A model generated the notes under the pieces. That model did no database searches. It had not been told where the DNA came from and was given only the letters and a program-made list of their open reading frames with translations. From positions 9,826,155-9,890,154 of the forward strand of contig NC_052518.1 of the NCBI RefSeq assembly GCF_014356525.2: DNA of 64,000 bases, written 5' to 3'. The stretch is from Nilaparvata lugens (Eukaryota > Arthropoda > Insecta > Hemiptera > Delphacidae). The position numbers and the translations under genes were made by a program. Numbering within the stretch: position 1 is the first letter of the stretch; each line of letters opens with the position of its first letter. Shown piece after piece: positions 51,087-62,989 of this stretch.

Positions 51087-53750
51087 TGGTACAATGGGTT
51101 TGTTTAATTTGGAGTTAAAGACCATCTTCCTATATTAGTAGGTGGGTCTCACCATATTTCCTGCTATGCTGATTCACTCATTATAGCAGACAATTCTTCA
51201 TAATTATTGAGCTACGACTTTAATTTATAACAATAAATTTATATCAACAGGTACACCTTTACATGCTGACTAAAGACTTGAATTAATCATACCCTTTCAT
51301 TTCCGAAATACCTGGTAAGTTGTTATAGCATAACATATATTAGTCAATATAGACATCCACTACACAGTTCATAGGTTCGTATAATTGATTTTTTGAGTTC
51401 ATATCATCAGTTTCTTATTCAGTGTTTCTATAGCTTCCTTTAATGCTACTCTTGCTTACTATTTTTAATCTCTTATTTATTGCCAACTGTTCTGTAACAT
51501 CAGAATCTACAAAGGACCTCAAAATATCTTGTGATTTATAATTAGATTTCCTATTGAATAGGACAAAGGCCTATTCATACAGAAACCACATGGTACAAAT
51601 TGTATTGGTATTATGTAGTCGCTGTTTTCATAGCCCAAAACATAGGCCAAAGAAGTCCTGCAACTAGAGAGTTAAAGTATGCAATATTATCATTAAAAGG
51701 ACAATATCGTTTTGAGTGAACCAATGTTTGCAATGCACCTCCTTTAACCTTTAAAGAGCTAAACGAATCTTATCTCTTGTCAATATCCTAAAAGTAGCAA
51801 GTTCTTCAGCCCAGGGGAGCTTACCAGTTTCTACAGTATTATTATCACCTCCTGACTACTTCTAACCAATCTACTATCCGTCTGATCTCGTCTTTTTTGT
51901 CTTAAATCATTGATGCAGTACAATGAATACTGAATATTGTTCTTGTTTCTCAAAATGATCATCATTTTTTCTCCTTTAGGAACTTCGGCCAAAGGATATA
52001 GAATATTTACAGTGTATGTGAGAGGGAATGATATTTACAGAGTACCAGGTCACGATCATAAATAGAATAAATTAGGTTTAATTTGATGAAAATATATTCA
52101 TTCATTCATGGAAATTGCAATAATACTTGTACTTTCTGGTTTTATTCTGCTCTTATTCACAATGAGAATGAAAAAACGAATTATTCAATGTATTTAACTA
52201 AGGATGGGAACATCCTTAGAAAGATTGTAATGAAGGAGGAATGCAATTGAAAGTTGGCATAATTCTCTATTTTTGAAAAGGACATGAAAGAGTATTCCTT
52301 CTATGAGCCGGAGAATGGTGGAATAGAGCTGTTAGAAAGATAAACTGATACTGTATTGAATAGAAACTGAGAACTGAACCAAACATGGATAGATGAATGA
52401 ATGAATGAATGAATGATAAAGAAATTTGATGGTGCAATATTCGACTCATGTTTTGGGACTTGACCTGTACTTTTCAGAAAATAGCTAATTCATATTACGT
52501 TTCAAGGAATTTTATTATTAGGCAGGTGGAGAATGATGATGCTCAGCGCACATCCAGATTCAGAGTTCTGCTTCTTTAGAAAACTGTTATCTACTGAATG
52601 ACAACAAAAAGGCGTACGGAATGGAAAAACATAACAGAGAGTCACATGTTAATGTCCATGAATAGAATTGATGAGGTGGAATATGCTGTAACGGTGTTGA
52701 ATAGTACTGTATTCAATGTAACACATTTTGGGAAATACGTGCTCCAAAATATACAAAGCTTATGTGTTTTAAAGAATTCCCAAACATTTAATATGACAAT
52801 AGGTTGACATTATTTTCGTTTGTGTTCACATTCATACTTTGTTCGTTCATCAAAAATCCTACTTCAAAATGTCAATACCTGAGAGGAACTAACAATCTGG
52901 TGATGTTAACCGTTGTGCATTGTATTACCACATAAAGAAATTACAAGTGAGAGACCAAAGTTTCTCTTGATACTTGACAGTTCACACTTGATGGTGTTTG
53001 ACTTCGAAGAAAAACACATTAATTCAGTTTTCAATAAGTTATCATCATAGTTCAGTTTAAAGTAGCCTAACAATATAACAATGGTTATATAGTCATCGTC
53101 AGCTACTACTGATGGAAGAAGACCATTTAGGGAAATAATTCCAAAGTAACTGAAAGAGTCTTGGAACGATTCTAGTATTGGACAACGTCAATAAAAAAAC
53201 TTGATCCCCTATTCGCGACCCCCTCACCGCCCCAGAAAAATGGCTTCAAATCTATCAGAAATTAGTGAGAAAGTATGGAATTATGAAATTCAATTAAAAA
53301 ATGAGAAAGCATTTCTAATATAATTTTTAAATATATATTTCCAATTTCGTAAAATTATTACGAAATTTTGATTTTCAGAAAGTTATTGATATCTTTGGTT
53401 TTAACTTGAAATATACATACAATTTATGTCAATTGTAAAACACTAGTATTGTTAAATACTATTATTTAATGACTTCAGGTTAGTTACCTTTTCTAATGGG
53501 CCTTTCTTCTCGGCAAGATCTTGCACATCTTCCGGACGTTTTTCGAATGAACTTTCATTACCATCGCACGCTTCTTGCACAATCTCCACTTATGAATAAT
53601 CCCCTTTTCCTAAAGAGACTCAATCGATTTGTGCGATAATAATGTTGTGTGCAACCAGAGGCAGATTTCTAGGCGGGGGGAGGTGGGGGTTGGTCAAGGA
53701 TTTATATTATCTGAGCTAATGTCACGACGCTCAGGTAACGTTTCTCTTCT
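51087..53750. other. Intergenic; (GAAT)n at about 52393-52416
   Basis: There is a short GAAT microsatellite near 52393-52416 and a G-rich stretch at 53668-53690. Otherwise this is AT-rich sequence without coding or repeat features that I can support. Confidence 0.5.
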
Positions 53751-53751
53751 C

Positions 53752-54957
53752 CAGGGCCGCCCAGAGGCTAATAGGCGCCCGGGGCGAGATTTTGATGTGC
53801 ACCCCCCCTCCCAAGTATAGCACGGTAAGGTATTATTTAAAAGTAAAGCTACATTGCTCTTCCAGGAGAGCTTCTATTATGGGCTGCATCCTCTCCTTGA
53901 TAATCATGCTATAGATTTTGTAAGCAGAGTTATGCAAGCTGATTCCTCTATAGTTGACACAGAAGCTTCTTAGTCCAGTCAATATAGACATAAAAAAGGA
54001 GGTGTGCTTGCAATTTATATTGTAGCTCTGATTTTTAATATCTTATGTGGATACATGAGAGAAGTCCAGAAAAAATAGTCCAGAACCTCGTATTTTCAGT
54101 TCATTTACCAGTTTTCAGCTATTTCTGCCAAATCCAGTAATAATAAATTTGCTCTAGCCTTTGTTTTAGATTATAAAATTCTGAATAAAATGAGATCATT
54201 CGCAACTCTTTATCTCCAATAAGTACTGAGTTATGATTTTCCAAAAATGAGTAGATTTTAAAGAAAAAACAATTCTGATGAATTATAGTTTTTGATCAAC
54301 AATATCAATAGCTTGTCCCAAGCTGGGTGATAAAACTTCTCATCTTATACTCTTTCCTAACCTTGTATTCTGCAGGTTAAAACCGATTTAATTTTAAATT
54401 TCCATTGATATTCCCAAATTGAAAAATCTTCTATTTATTTCAAATTGAAAATTTAATTTATTTTTCATTGAAAAATTTCTCTATTTAGGAATATCAACGG
54501 AAATTTTAAAATAAATAGGTTTTAGCCTGCAAAATACAAGGTTAGAAAAGAGTACAAGATAAGAAGTTTTATCACCCAGCTTGGGACAAAGAAACGACCA
54601 ATGACGACTTGCAGGTTGCAGGAGCAGTGGCGCCCATATGCGCACCGCACAGGCTCGCTCAATGACTGCAAAAATATACGCGTATGCTATGCGTAGAGTG
54701 ACTGTATTCACCAAATTTTAGTCAGTGAACATCAAGTTTTTATTGTTTATGCCACAATTCACACTACACATATAATTAATGAGTTATACATAGAAATGGA
54801 TTGATAAGAAAATGGTTCAAGACTTTTAACGTGAAGGTGAAATAAAGGTACTTGAACCGATAATGTCGGGGCGGTAATCATTATACGACCGTGGCGCCCC
54901 CCTAGCTCCGGCGCCCGGGGCGACCGCCCCGGTCGCCCTGCCCTTTGGGCGGCCCTG
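53752..54957. mobile_element. hAT-type nonautonomous element with perfect 8-bp target duplication
   Basis: Both ends begin CAGGGCCGCCCA (the right end as the reverse complement), followed by GC-rich subterminal GGCGCCCGGGGCG. The 8 bases outside are CTCTTCTC at 53744-53751 and again at 54958-54965. An 8-bp duplication with CAGGG ends is the hAT signature. There is no transposase; the interior holds a captured repeat and a nested foldback at 54314-54588. Confidence 0.93.
54314..54588. mobile_element. Foldback element nested in the hAT MITE
   Basis: TGTCCCAAGCTGGGTGATAA, AACCTTGTATTCTGCAGG and TTTCCATTGATATTCCCAAA are answered by the inverse arm TTTAGGAATATCAACGGAAA, CTGCAAAATACAAGGTTAG, TTATCACCCAGCTTGGGACA. 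The arms are about 115 bp, roughly 90% complementary, with a short A/T centre. Confidence 0.88.
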
Positions 54958-55234
54958 CTCTTCTCGAAATATGAGCAGACATGGTGAACTTGAAGACTGC
55001 ACAATACCAATACAAATGAATTCTGCCAACTGACAGAATTATTATTATTATAGACTTAAATATCTGGGAAGGACTGAGAAGTGTTTTAATGGTTAAGCGC
55101 AGTTGAATCTATCCAAAAATACTATCAATACCGTTCCAACCTATTCCGCTTCATCAATTCCATACACTTAACTCTTATAATAATTATCAAGCATCATCTT
55201 CATTATTGATTTTTGCATCTTCATCTTCATAGAA

Positions 55235-56875
55235 CTCGTAGAATTCTTCATAGAATCTCTTTTGGTATTATAGAATTCGAAACAGAGTTTGTGGTAATTA
55301 TAATCACAATTAAAAAGTTAGTCTTGACGCGGAGTTGATTTCTAACCATGGTAAGTTGGAACATTTTCCAAAACCTAGATTTCAATACCGAAATCAATCT
55401 AAAAATTTACAAGCATTTGATCTGATTCCTTGTAATGATAACTCATCAAATCCTTGTAGTGGAGAATTATTGAAAATTGTTGATCAAGAACTTGAAAGTA
55501 TTAATGGTTATGTAAGTTTAAAATCTGTAGCCCACAGTTATCTGCACATTGGAAATGGTGAAAAGAGGAAGGAAGAGGGTGATGATGAGGTGGAAAGGGA
55601 AGTTAGATGGAATAGTGGAGAGGAAAATGGAATTGAATCGAATTATGAAATTAAGGAAAAACTTGGAGAACGGAATGAGATTTTACAAAAAATGAGGAAA
55701 GATGTGGAAATGGAAGAAAGTCAAGATATTAAAAATAAATATTGGCTAATATTGGAAAAAGTGAAATTCATAAGAATAATTATAGAATGAAGAATATGTA
55801 CGAAGTGATGCATACTCAATAAAGAGAAGGAAATTAATGAAAAGCAATTCTAAGTACCCAAACAGCCAAAGAAAGTCAGTCTTATCAAGCAGTGTTGCAT
55901 GTAATGCAGTGTTATGTTTTGTTCACGTTCGTTTCATCTTGTGTGTTCAGTTTATGTTTGTTTTATTTTCCATGTTTTGTTTATGTTTGTAATCCTTTCC
56001 ATATTCATTTATTTTATGGCTTGAGGGCAAGCCAATTTGTCAGAATGGCCGAGTGTAGGATATGAGATTGTAGCTATGTTCATTCTATTTTGACGTATGA
56101 TGTTATCATCATATGAAAGTAATCATGTGTGATTCATTCCATAAGCTACATCATTAATGAAATAATTATCAATTTAGTTTTTTACGAGGAAAGCTCAATG
56201 TATGGATCAAAAAATTGTAAAATGTGAAAGTGTGAAATTAATAAAAGTTATTGATTTGTAACAGTATATGGATTTTTTGAATAATATTCAACATCTATGA
56301 TGTACTGAGAATTTGACATCCAAGTATCAAAAAGATATTCACAAGTTTGAAAATTTCGTTTTATTATGAAGAAGCAGCTAAGGTATATTTTCAGTTGTAA
56401 AGTTGCAATACTTATTCATAATGTGGAAGGAATAATGGGATATAATATATTATTCAATTGCTGGTAAATCCATACAAATTAAATGATAATTCTTTTGGTG
56501 CTGTCTACCATTCTGGAGAGCCTAGCGCCGGCGACAGTTGAGTCCTCTTTTTCAGGAGTCCTCTACGGTCGCAGGTCTCGACTGTCGGGAGTGTACGAAA
56601 ATTAGATAGGCCTCAACTGTCGCCTAACGCAGGCGACATTTGAGGCCTCTTTTTCAGGAGTCCTCTACCGTCGCAGGTTTCGACTGTCGGGGCTGTACAA
56701 AAATTAGAGTGGCCTCAACTGTCGCCTAACGCAGGCGACATTTGAGGCCTCTTTTTCAGGAGTCCTCTACCGTCGCTGGCCTCGAATGTCGCCGGTCTCT
56801 ACAGTCGCTGGTCTCGACTGTCGCAGGACTCTTCTGTCGTTTGCCTCGTTTGACTCGACCCGGTAGACAGTCAAT
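55235..56875 (+). repeat. GTCGCC-palindrome repeat family, copy B
   Basis: This is the forward copy of 23240-24980. It carries an ORF at 55335, an AT-rich middle and, from about 56515, tandem subrepeats of about 125 bp with CTCAACTGTCGCCTAACGCA, GGCGACATTTGAGGCC and CAGGAGTCCTCTACCGTCGC. GTCGCCTaacgcAGGCGAC is an inverted repeat. The end is near GACTCGACCCGGTAGACAGT. Confidence 0.88.
55335..55790 (+). CDS. Unknown repeat-encoded protein, 151 codons (copy B)
   Basis: The frame starts with MISNHGKLEHFPKPRF and contains LQAFDLIPCNDNSSNPCSGE, followed by a charged, probably coiled-coil-prone half rich in Glu and Lys (EVEREVRWNSGEENG, EKLGERNEILQKMRKDVEM). The first 50 codons are conserved in copy A. 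I recognise no family. In copy A the frame is open upstream of this Met, so the real protein may have been longer. It probably belongs to a transposon. Confidence 0.4.
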   Translation: MISNHGKLEHFPKPRFQYRNQSKNLQAFDLIPCNDNSSNPCSGELLKIVDQELESINGYVSLKSVAHSYLHIGNGEKRKEEGDDEVEREVRWNSGEENGIESNYEIKEKLGERNEILQKMRKDVEMEESQDIKNKYWLILEKVKFIRIIIE

Positions 56876-56961
56876 AGAGGGTGAAACACATGTCGGAAAT
56901 TGAATGCAAGTTACTGGAAATTAAATTCCAAGAGCTTTCAAGTTGAAATAAAATTAATATT

Positions 56962-57800
56962 TTATCGAATTCCCTTTAATATTCTTATTAGTTCATAAAA
57001 TGTTTCATCACCATTTTCCCATGTCATTTGGGGTGGGCTCTCCTTATCAATTTGCGCCATTCTTCTCTCTCTTTTGTTTTTGTCGATGGGTTCATTATTG
57101 TAGGCAGGTGAACGACTGGACTTTTTTCCCATTCTTGCTTTTGTCACACATTTCAATTCTTTGAACTGACTATGATGATGATGATGATGATGATGACTGT
57201 AACGAACCTGAGTAGAAGAATCCGTCAGATCAAGAAGTTCTAGAGGCTTTAAAAATTATCAGGCAAGGATTAAAACTGAAAAATAGTGTACCAGACATGT
57301 CCGACTGTTCGAATAAATGTGAGTCGTTTATCAAACATGCTGTTCTATTCAAATGCAAAATTCAACCGATATTACTCACTTTTCAAATATAAAACAAGAA
57401 AAAATAGGAAATTTGGGTTAGTATAGTATTTATAGTGAAGATATTGACAAAATAACCGTATTTTGCGTTCCATCTAATAGTAGTGTAAAAAGTTGAAAAA
57501 TATTGCTACAGAATATGTACTTCGATTAAACTCTACTAATAGAACAAATCAAGCTTTCTGGAAATAAATTGGTGAGTTTACTTACTTATTACGTTCTACA
57601 ATTAATATTCAAAAAACATGTTTTTTATCAACAGCATGAATTTTCAAATTTCCATATTATAATATTGGCCTAATAGGTACTCTACTTACGTTCGCGATGA
57701 TATGCTTTATGTACAATATTTATTTACTTACCGCCGTGATACTATATTATAAGATCCATAGGATCGTGGCAGTTTTCTTGACAGAATCTCTCAATAACGA
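56962..57800. other. Intergenic; (GAT)n at about 57172-57196
   Basis: A GAT/ATG trinucleotide run lies at about 57172-57196. TTCGTTATATAGAGGTTCGA followed by CTGTAG at about 57840-57865, read inversely, resembles a pogo-type transposon end. No gene was seen. Confidence 0.45.
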
Positions 57801-57929
57801 ATACCTCTCGTCAGCGAATTTTTTCTCGGGATAATTGAATTCGTTATATAGAGGTTCGACTGTAGTTGGGCGTATTATAGGGTAAACCAAACAATCTTTT
57901 TATGAAATATCGTTTGACCTTCTCTGCTT

Positions 57930-58770
57930 CCTCGAATTTTCTTTATCCCCATATCTGAGCTCCATAATACATTATCGCTCTTGCTACCGCTCTAAACAAT
58001 ATCCACTTGGAAGCTAACGGCACCTTTCCATCATTTATCACCTGACTCCATGCAGCATTCGAACCTCTCTTTGCGCATTTCAATCTATCGGCTAGCTGCG
58101 GGGTGAAATTCAAGTTTGGCGTGAGTGTTACTCTTAGGTATTTATACCTTTTAACAATTTCTATAGCTTCTCCATTAAAACCCCACTTTTCATCACCTCT
58201 CCTTCTTTCACCTTTTCTAAAAATCATAATTTTCGATATCTCCAGGTTTACCTCTAGTCACCACCTCTCACAATACTGTTCTAACCTCTCTATCATGCCT
58301 TTTAATTTTCTTGGAGTAGCAAACATGAGTACACCGAGCATAACACCATCCGTAGTGGCACCTCCTCTCAATTCCTCCTTAATATCATTCAAAAACAATG
58401 CAAACAGCAAAGGACTGAGTAAGCAGCCTTGTCTGAGACCTGTATCTGTACTAAACGACTCCGTTACGCCACCCTTATACCACACACTTGAGCTTGTGCC
58501 ACTGTACAAGCTCTTAATTACTGAAAGAAACCTTCACTTCTTAGTGAACAGTCATATAGATGATAATTTATAGAGGAAAAGCTCCTCTATTCACTGTATC
58601 GAATGCGGCCCGGTAGTCCACAAAGAAGGTATATAATTTACCAACTTTTTTGCTGTTTTCAATCCCGCCAATGAAATAGGATTAAATAAATTATCTACTG
58701 TCGAGTACCCTCTTCGGAAACCTGCCTGATTTTCCTTCAAAATGTTATTACTGTGTACCCAGGACTCCAG
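57930..58770 (-). pseudogene. LINE reverse transcriptase fragment lacking the catalytic box
   Basis: Minus-strand frames read ENQAGFRRGYSTVDNLF, then VDYRAAFDTVNRG (shifted), then TDTGLRQGCLLSPLLFALFL, LEVNLEISKIMIFRKG, IVKRYKYLRVTLTPNLNF and FRAVARAIMYYGAQIWG. This is LINE RT followed by the thumb/C-terminal region. Between DGVMLGVL and MFATPRKL the segment that should contain F/Y-A-D-D is missing. Confidence 0.85.
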
Positions 58771-58827
58771 TCGAAGAAGAAGGAGACCAGTAAACAGTTA
58801 TCTGAGTTGATGTACAGTACAAATAAC

Positions 58828-59240
58828 ATGTCTAATCTATCTGGATCATGAATTTCAATTTCAAACAACGATGAATTTATCATTGATGAATATGAATTGA
58901 AATTGAAATTGAAATTTATTCTTCCAAAAAATACATTCCATTAACTAATACATAACTGGAAATAGTGGAAAAATATTGTTTTAAACAACCCCTGAGTTAC
59001 TACAGTGTGGGGTCGTTCATGTTCCATATGCATTTTCTATTCTCTTGATTGGTCACTTTACAGTGTTAAACATATATAAGAATTAAACACCAGATTATCA
59101 ATCTGAATTGATAAGAACATTATTTTATAAACCCATTCTGGAAAACAGATTCTACATTCCCTATAATTGAAATGACGGTTAAACGCTTTTAGACTATTAA
59201 AATTAAAATTCATGATCCAAATAGATTAGACATGTATTTA
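58828..59240. repeat. Inverted-repeat segment
   Basis: ACATGTCTAATCTATCTGGA and TCATGAATTTC at 58828-58858 are answered by AAATTCATGATCC and AATAGATTAGACATGT at 59206-59237. The spacing is about 350 bp. It abuts the partial GTCGCC copy at 59247. Confidence 0.65.
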
Positions 59241-59246
59241 GACTAT

Positions 59247-59549
59247 GATGTACTGAGAATTTGACATCCAAGTATCAAAAAGATATTCACGAGTTTGAAA
59301 ATTTCGTTTTTTATGAAGAAGCAGCTAAGGTATATTTTCAGTTGTAAAGTTGCAATACTTATTCATAATGTGGAAGGATTAATGGGATATAATATATTAT
59401 TCAATTGCTGGTAAATCCATACAAATTAAATGATAATTCTTTTGGTGCTGTCTGCCATTCTGGAGAGCCTAGCGCAGGCGACAGTTGAGGCCTCTTTTTC
59501 AGGAGTCCTCTACCGTCGCTGGTCTCGACTGTCGCAGGACTCTTCTGTC
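59247..59549 (+). repeat. GTCGCC-palindrome repeat family, copy C (partial)
   Basis: From GATGTACTGAGAATTTGACA through TTTTGGTGCTGTCTGCCATT to TCGCAGGACTCTTCTGTC this is close to 56295-56838 of copy B, but with only one set of palindromic subrepeats instead of three. The deletion fits unequal exchange between subrepeats. Confidence 0.85.
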
Positions 59550-60169
59550 AGATTAGGAAATATAACAAAAATTCTAAAAAGGCGGCCAATTTGCCGTCCG
59601 CGCGAGTGGAGTAAGGCTAAATATATAATAGTTCTTGGATTGGAATAAAATAAACTTTTTGTTCCAACGTGGAATGTAGATGGTGAAGGTAGGAAGAAAT
59701 TGATTATAGGGCTATTCGTGATTAATGTCTTGTAAAATATGTTATCAGTCAATGAATATTTGTAGAGAATCGTTCATATTTGTTATACCAGATCCTGAAT
59801 TGAGTTTATGGTTTGTGCTTTAGAGTTCATATCCCTTTCCATCCAGATAAGACCATTTTAAACCACACAAATATAAATTTTCCGTCCTTCTGCAAGGATT
59901 TGGCTGTTATGAAAATTGAAAGATTTAGGAGAGACATTGTTTCGTTAATATTAACGATGCTTCAGTACCGTAAAACACTACTGAGTCCCACCAACTGTTC
60001 CAGGACCTCCCCCCCCCCAACTGAATGAGGTCCCCCAGGACGAAGGAGGAGCGCATGCAAAAGTTCTGTCAAGCTGTCAGAAGGGAAAATCAGTGGGGTA
60101 CGAAGGAGGAGCACACTGAAATGACGAGCTCCTTCTTCGCACATCTACGATTCGAGTTTGACAAATTTA

Positions 60170-60428
60170 GTCAAACTCGCACCATTTTGGTGGTACTTTG
60201 GTACTTGTCGCGCCTTTTTCTACCTGTCCCCTACCTGCTCTCGTGGAATTACGATAGTCTAATATATATAAATATACATGCTACTTCTTATTTTCCAGTT
60301 TTAACAAAAATCGACATGTTCATTCAATAGAAGTGGGAATTTTTAAAGCATTTCATTACATGTTAAGATACATAATTATTATTATAAATTACAAGTAAAT
60401 GTGGAGTGTATATTTATTATATACATAT

Positions 60429-60501
<73 letters not shown>

Positions 60502-60850
60502 GCTACTTCTTATTTTCCAGTTTTAACAAAAATCGACATGTTCATTCAATAGAAGTGGGAATTTTTAAAGCATTTCATTACATGTTAATGATTCAATGTT
60601 AACGTTGTTATACATGTTAATGATGTAATGAAATGCTTTAAAAATTCCCACTTCTATTGAATGAACATGTCGATTTTTGTTAAAACTGGAAAATAAGAAG
60701 TAGCATGTATATTTATATATATTATCGTAATTCCACGAGAGCAGGTAGGGGACAGGTAGAAAAAGGCGCGACAAGTACCAAAGTACCACCAAAATGGTGC
60801 GCTCCTCCTTCGCACCATCACAAAAATGATTCCCAAATGATGACCAACCT
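60170..60850. repeat. Large hairpin with (TA)n and a third arm copy
   Basis: The arm ACCATTTTGGTGGTACTTTG...ACATGCTACTTCTTATTTTC...CATTTCATTACATGTTAA (60179-60365) is repeated as its reverse complement at 60605-60802. A partial direct copy lies at 60498-60595. (TA)n fills 60418-60498. The inner arm is essentially perfect, which suggests a young foldback or an assembly product. Confidence 0.9.
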
Positions 60851-62140
60851 TCAGCCAGGTAGAATGCGCTCCTCCTACGTACTTTTACTGTCCAGTCGAT
60901 CTCAGAGTCAGTCTACCGTTTTTAGTTTTTTTTTCAGTCAAGAAGTATGTTCTTGTATGAGTAGGTCCATCCATAAAATTGCAATATGATAGGGGGACTA
61001 CTATGATAGCGGGATGTGATATGATAACTGGAACTTGTACTTTTGAGAGAGAACCTGTGATAGTCGTCTAACAAAGTAGTTTTCAACTTCATCCTTGAAA
61101 GCTACTGCTTCAAAGACATTGATCAAAATTTCGGCTAAGTTTTCGCCTTTAAATAACGAATGGAGCACTAAGGATATCAATACATTTTTTCTACAAATAT
61201 TATTGACTATAATTGCTTTCACTTGTAAGCTTCTCAAAGTTATTCTTCATTTGTATTTAGCGATTATTTGTATTTAGTCTATATTTCATTAAAAAATTCA
61301 TCTGCCGTTTAAATCATTGCACTCAATTTTTGTCATCAATGCTGAACTTTCGCTTCAATGCAGTGATGATCAGTACTTTAGATTATGTTTTTCTGTTTGT
61401 TTCTAATTGCAGTGATATATTATCGATGTTGCATACATTCTCGTCATACATATTGTGTCATCAGCAAGAGGCTTCAAACAAAATTCTTTGAGGTTGGGAT
61501 TTTGTACATTCGATTTTTTGTGGTTCATGTTTTCATTATCATCGTTGCTCTATTTGGAATTGAATTATTTTTGTATAATATTATGATTTGTTGTAATTCT
61601 CCAGTGGTTTATTTACATTGGTTGTTTATTTTATGTTAAAAGCTGCTGTTTTTAGTTGAAAGCGTGAATGTCTATTTCGTTCAAAGACATTTCCGTATTC
61701 CGTTGACACATGCACAACATAATTGTCTTATTGTTAGTGGTGGCCACCCTGAGGATATTGAACCTGCCATCAATAGAATTGACTTGATCAACCGGTAACA
61801 ACGCAGGTGCAGGTGTTGTTACTTGGACTCGCTCTTAACCTCTTATCGCCACCACTCGTTGCTCCCCGCTTTCCGCAACCACTGATTATAGATTACTTAC
61901 TGAAATAAGAATTATAACTTAATACTCCGTTTCTCCATGGCACAACCTTCTCATCCCCACTATCTGATACAATTTTCGATAGTAACTGAAAAATACGTTG
62001 AAAAAGCTTTTCGAACTAGAATAATCAACGAACATCACAGTAGTAATTAACTGTTTCAGACCAAGTGAAATTGAAATATAGACTACCAGATACTTCAATG
62101 ATCACAATCACACACTTCATTTCACAAAAACTGATTAATG
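60851..62140. other. Intergenic; repeat fragment at 61530-61645
   Basis: CCAGTGGTTTATTTA near 61600 belongs to the fragment shared with 1465-1545. GTAACAAC and GTTGTTAC at 61795-61822 form a small stem. No coding frames with recognisable motifs were seen. Confidence 0.45.
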
Positions 62141-62670
62141 CAGTAGAACTCCAACCATCCGAATTAATTGGGATCAAACCCCACTTGGTTAATCAAGTTT
62201 ATTAATATTTATTTATTTATAAGGTTGGCAAAAAAAAATACAAGAATCGGAAAAGAAAAAACAGGCTATTGCCTAAAACTTCTTCAATTTCCTAATTAAG
62301 TTTTAAATTGTCCAAATATTATAGGTTATGTCCATTCAAATTCCTACACCAAATCACAATCTAAAATATTAATTAGAATAAAACAAACAATTTTAAATTT
62401 GGATGGATTAATAATAAGAGTTTCTTAAAAACATGAAACAAACTATAAATTCACATATTATATTATATTTTAGCAATTATATTATAGAATATATTTGAGC
62501 AATAAAAAAATACGGGGAATTTCGATACAAACCTTTATAAAATCGATATTTTTAGTACGCTATAAAAATATAGAAAACCAATATACTATAGTAGAGGTGA
62601 AATTGACTATAGTAGAGATATTGTCATTTTAACATAATTATGTGGAACCTTGATTGTCCAGGCAATGAAT
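62141..62670. mobile_element. Possible pogo/Tigger-like remnant
   Basis: CAGTAGAACTCCAACCATCC, then GAATTAATTGGGATCAAACC at 62141-62180 resembles the ends of pogo/Tigger elements (CAGT.GAACCTC..TTATCCG). A weak complement, GTGGAACCTTGATTGTCCAG, occurs near 62641. There is no transposase. Confidence 0.4.
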
Positions 62671-62989
62671 GCTCAAAAAAGGGTATAGGAGGAAAAGTAG
62701 GGAAGACAATTTTCAACCCCGCGGTTCTGTTTAGGGTAGTAACAAGGTAAACATATCAAAAGTCCCCACCCTCACGCCCTGTGCTAAGAGGGTGAGGGTG
62801 GTTCAAAAGTAACATTTCATGGTTTATCGAATATAACTCGAAAATTATACGTCTTACAGACATGGCAGTTACATACAAAATTGAAGCTTACATTATGTCC
62901 TTCAATCTCATCTATGTCATTCATCTTACAACATTTTTCTATATCTTCTGTAATATAGCCCAGTCAATGAAGACAAAAAAACAAGGGTT

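Noticed and set aside
61385..61639. 84-codon hydrophobic frame as a membrane protein
   Set aside because: The AT-rich composition explains the hydrophobic codons, and part of it is a dispersed repeat shared with the Synj intron.
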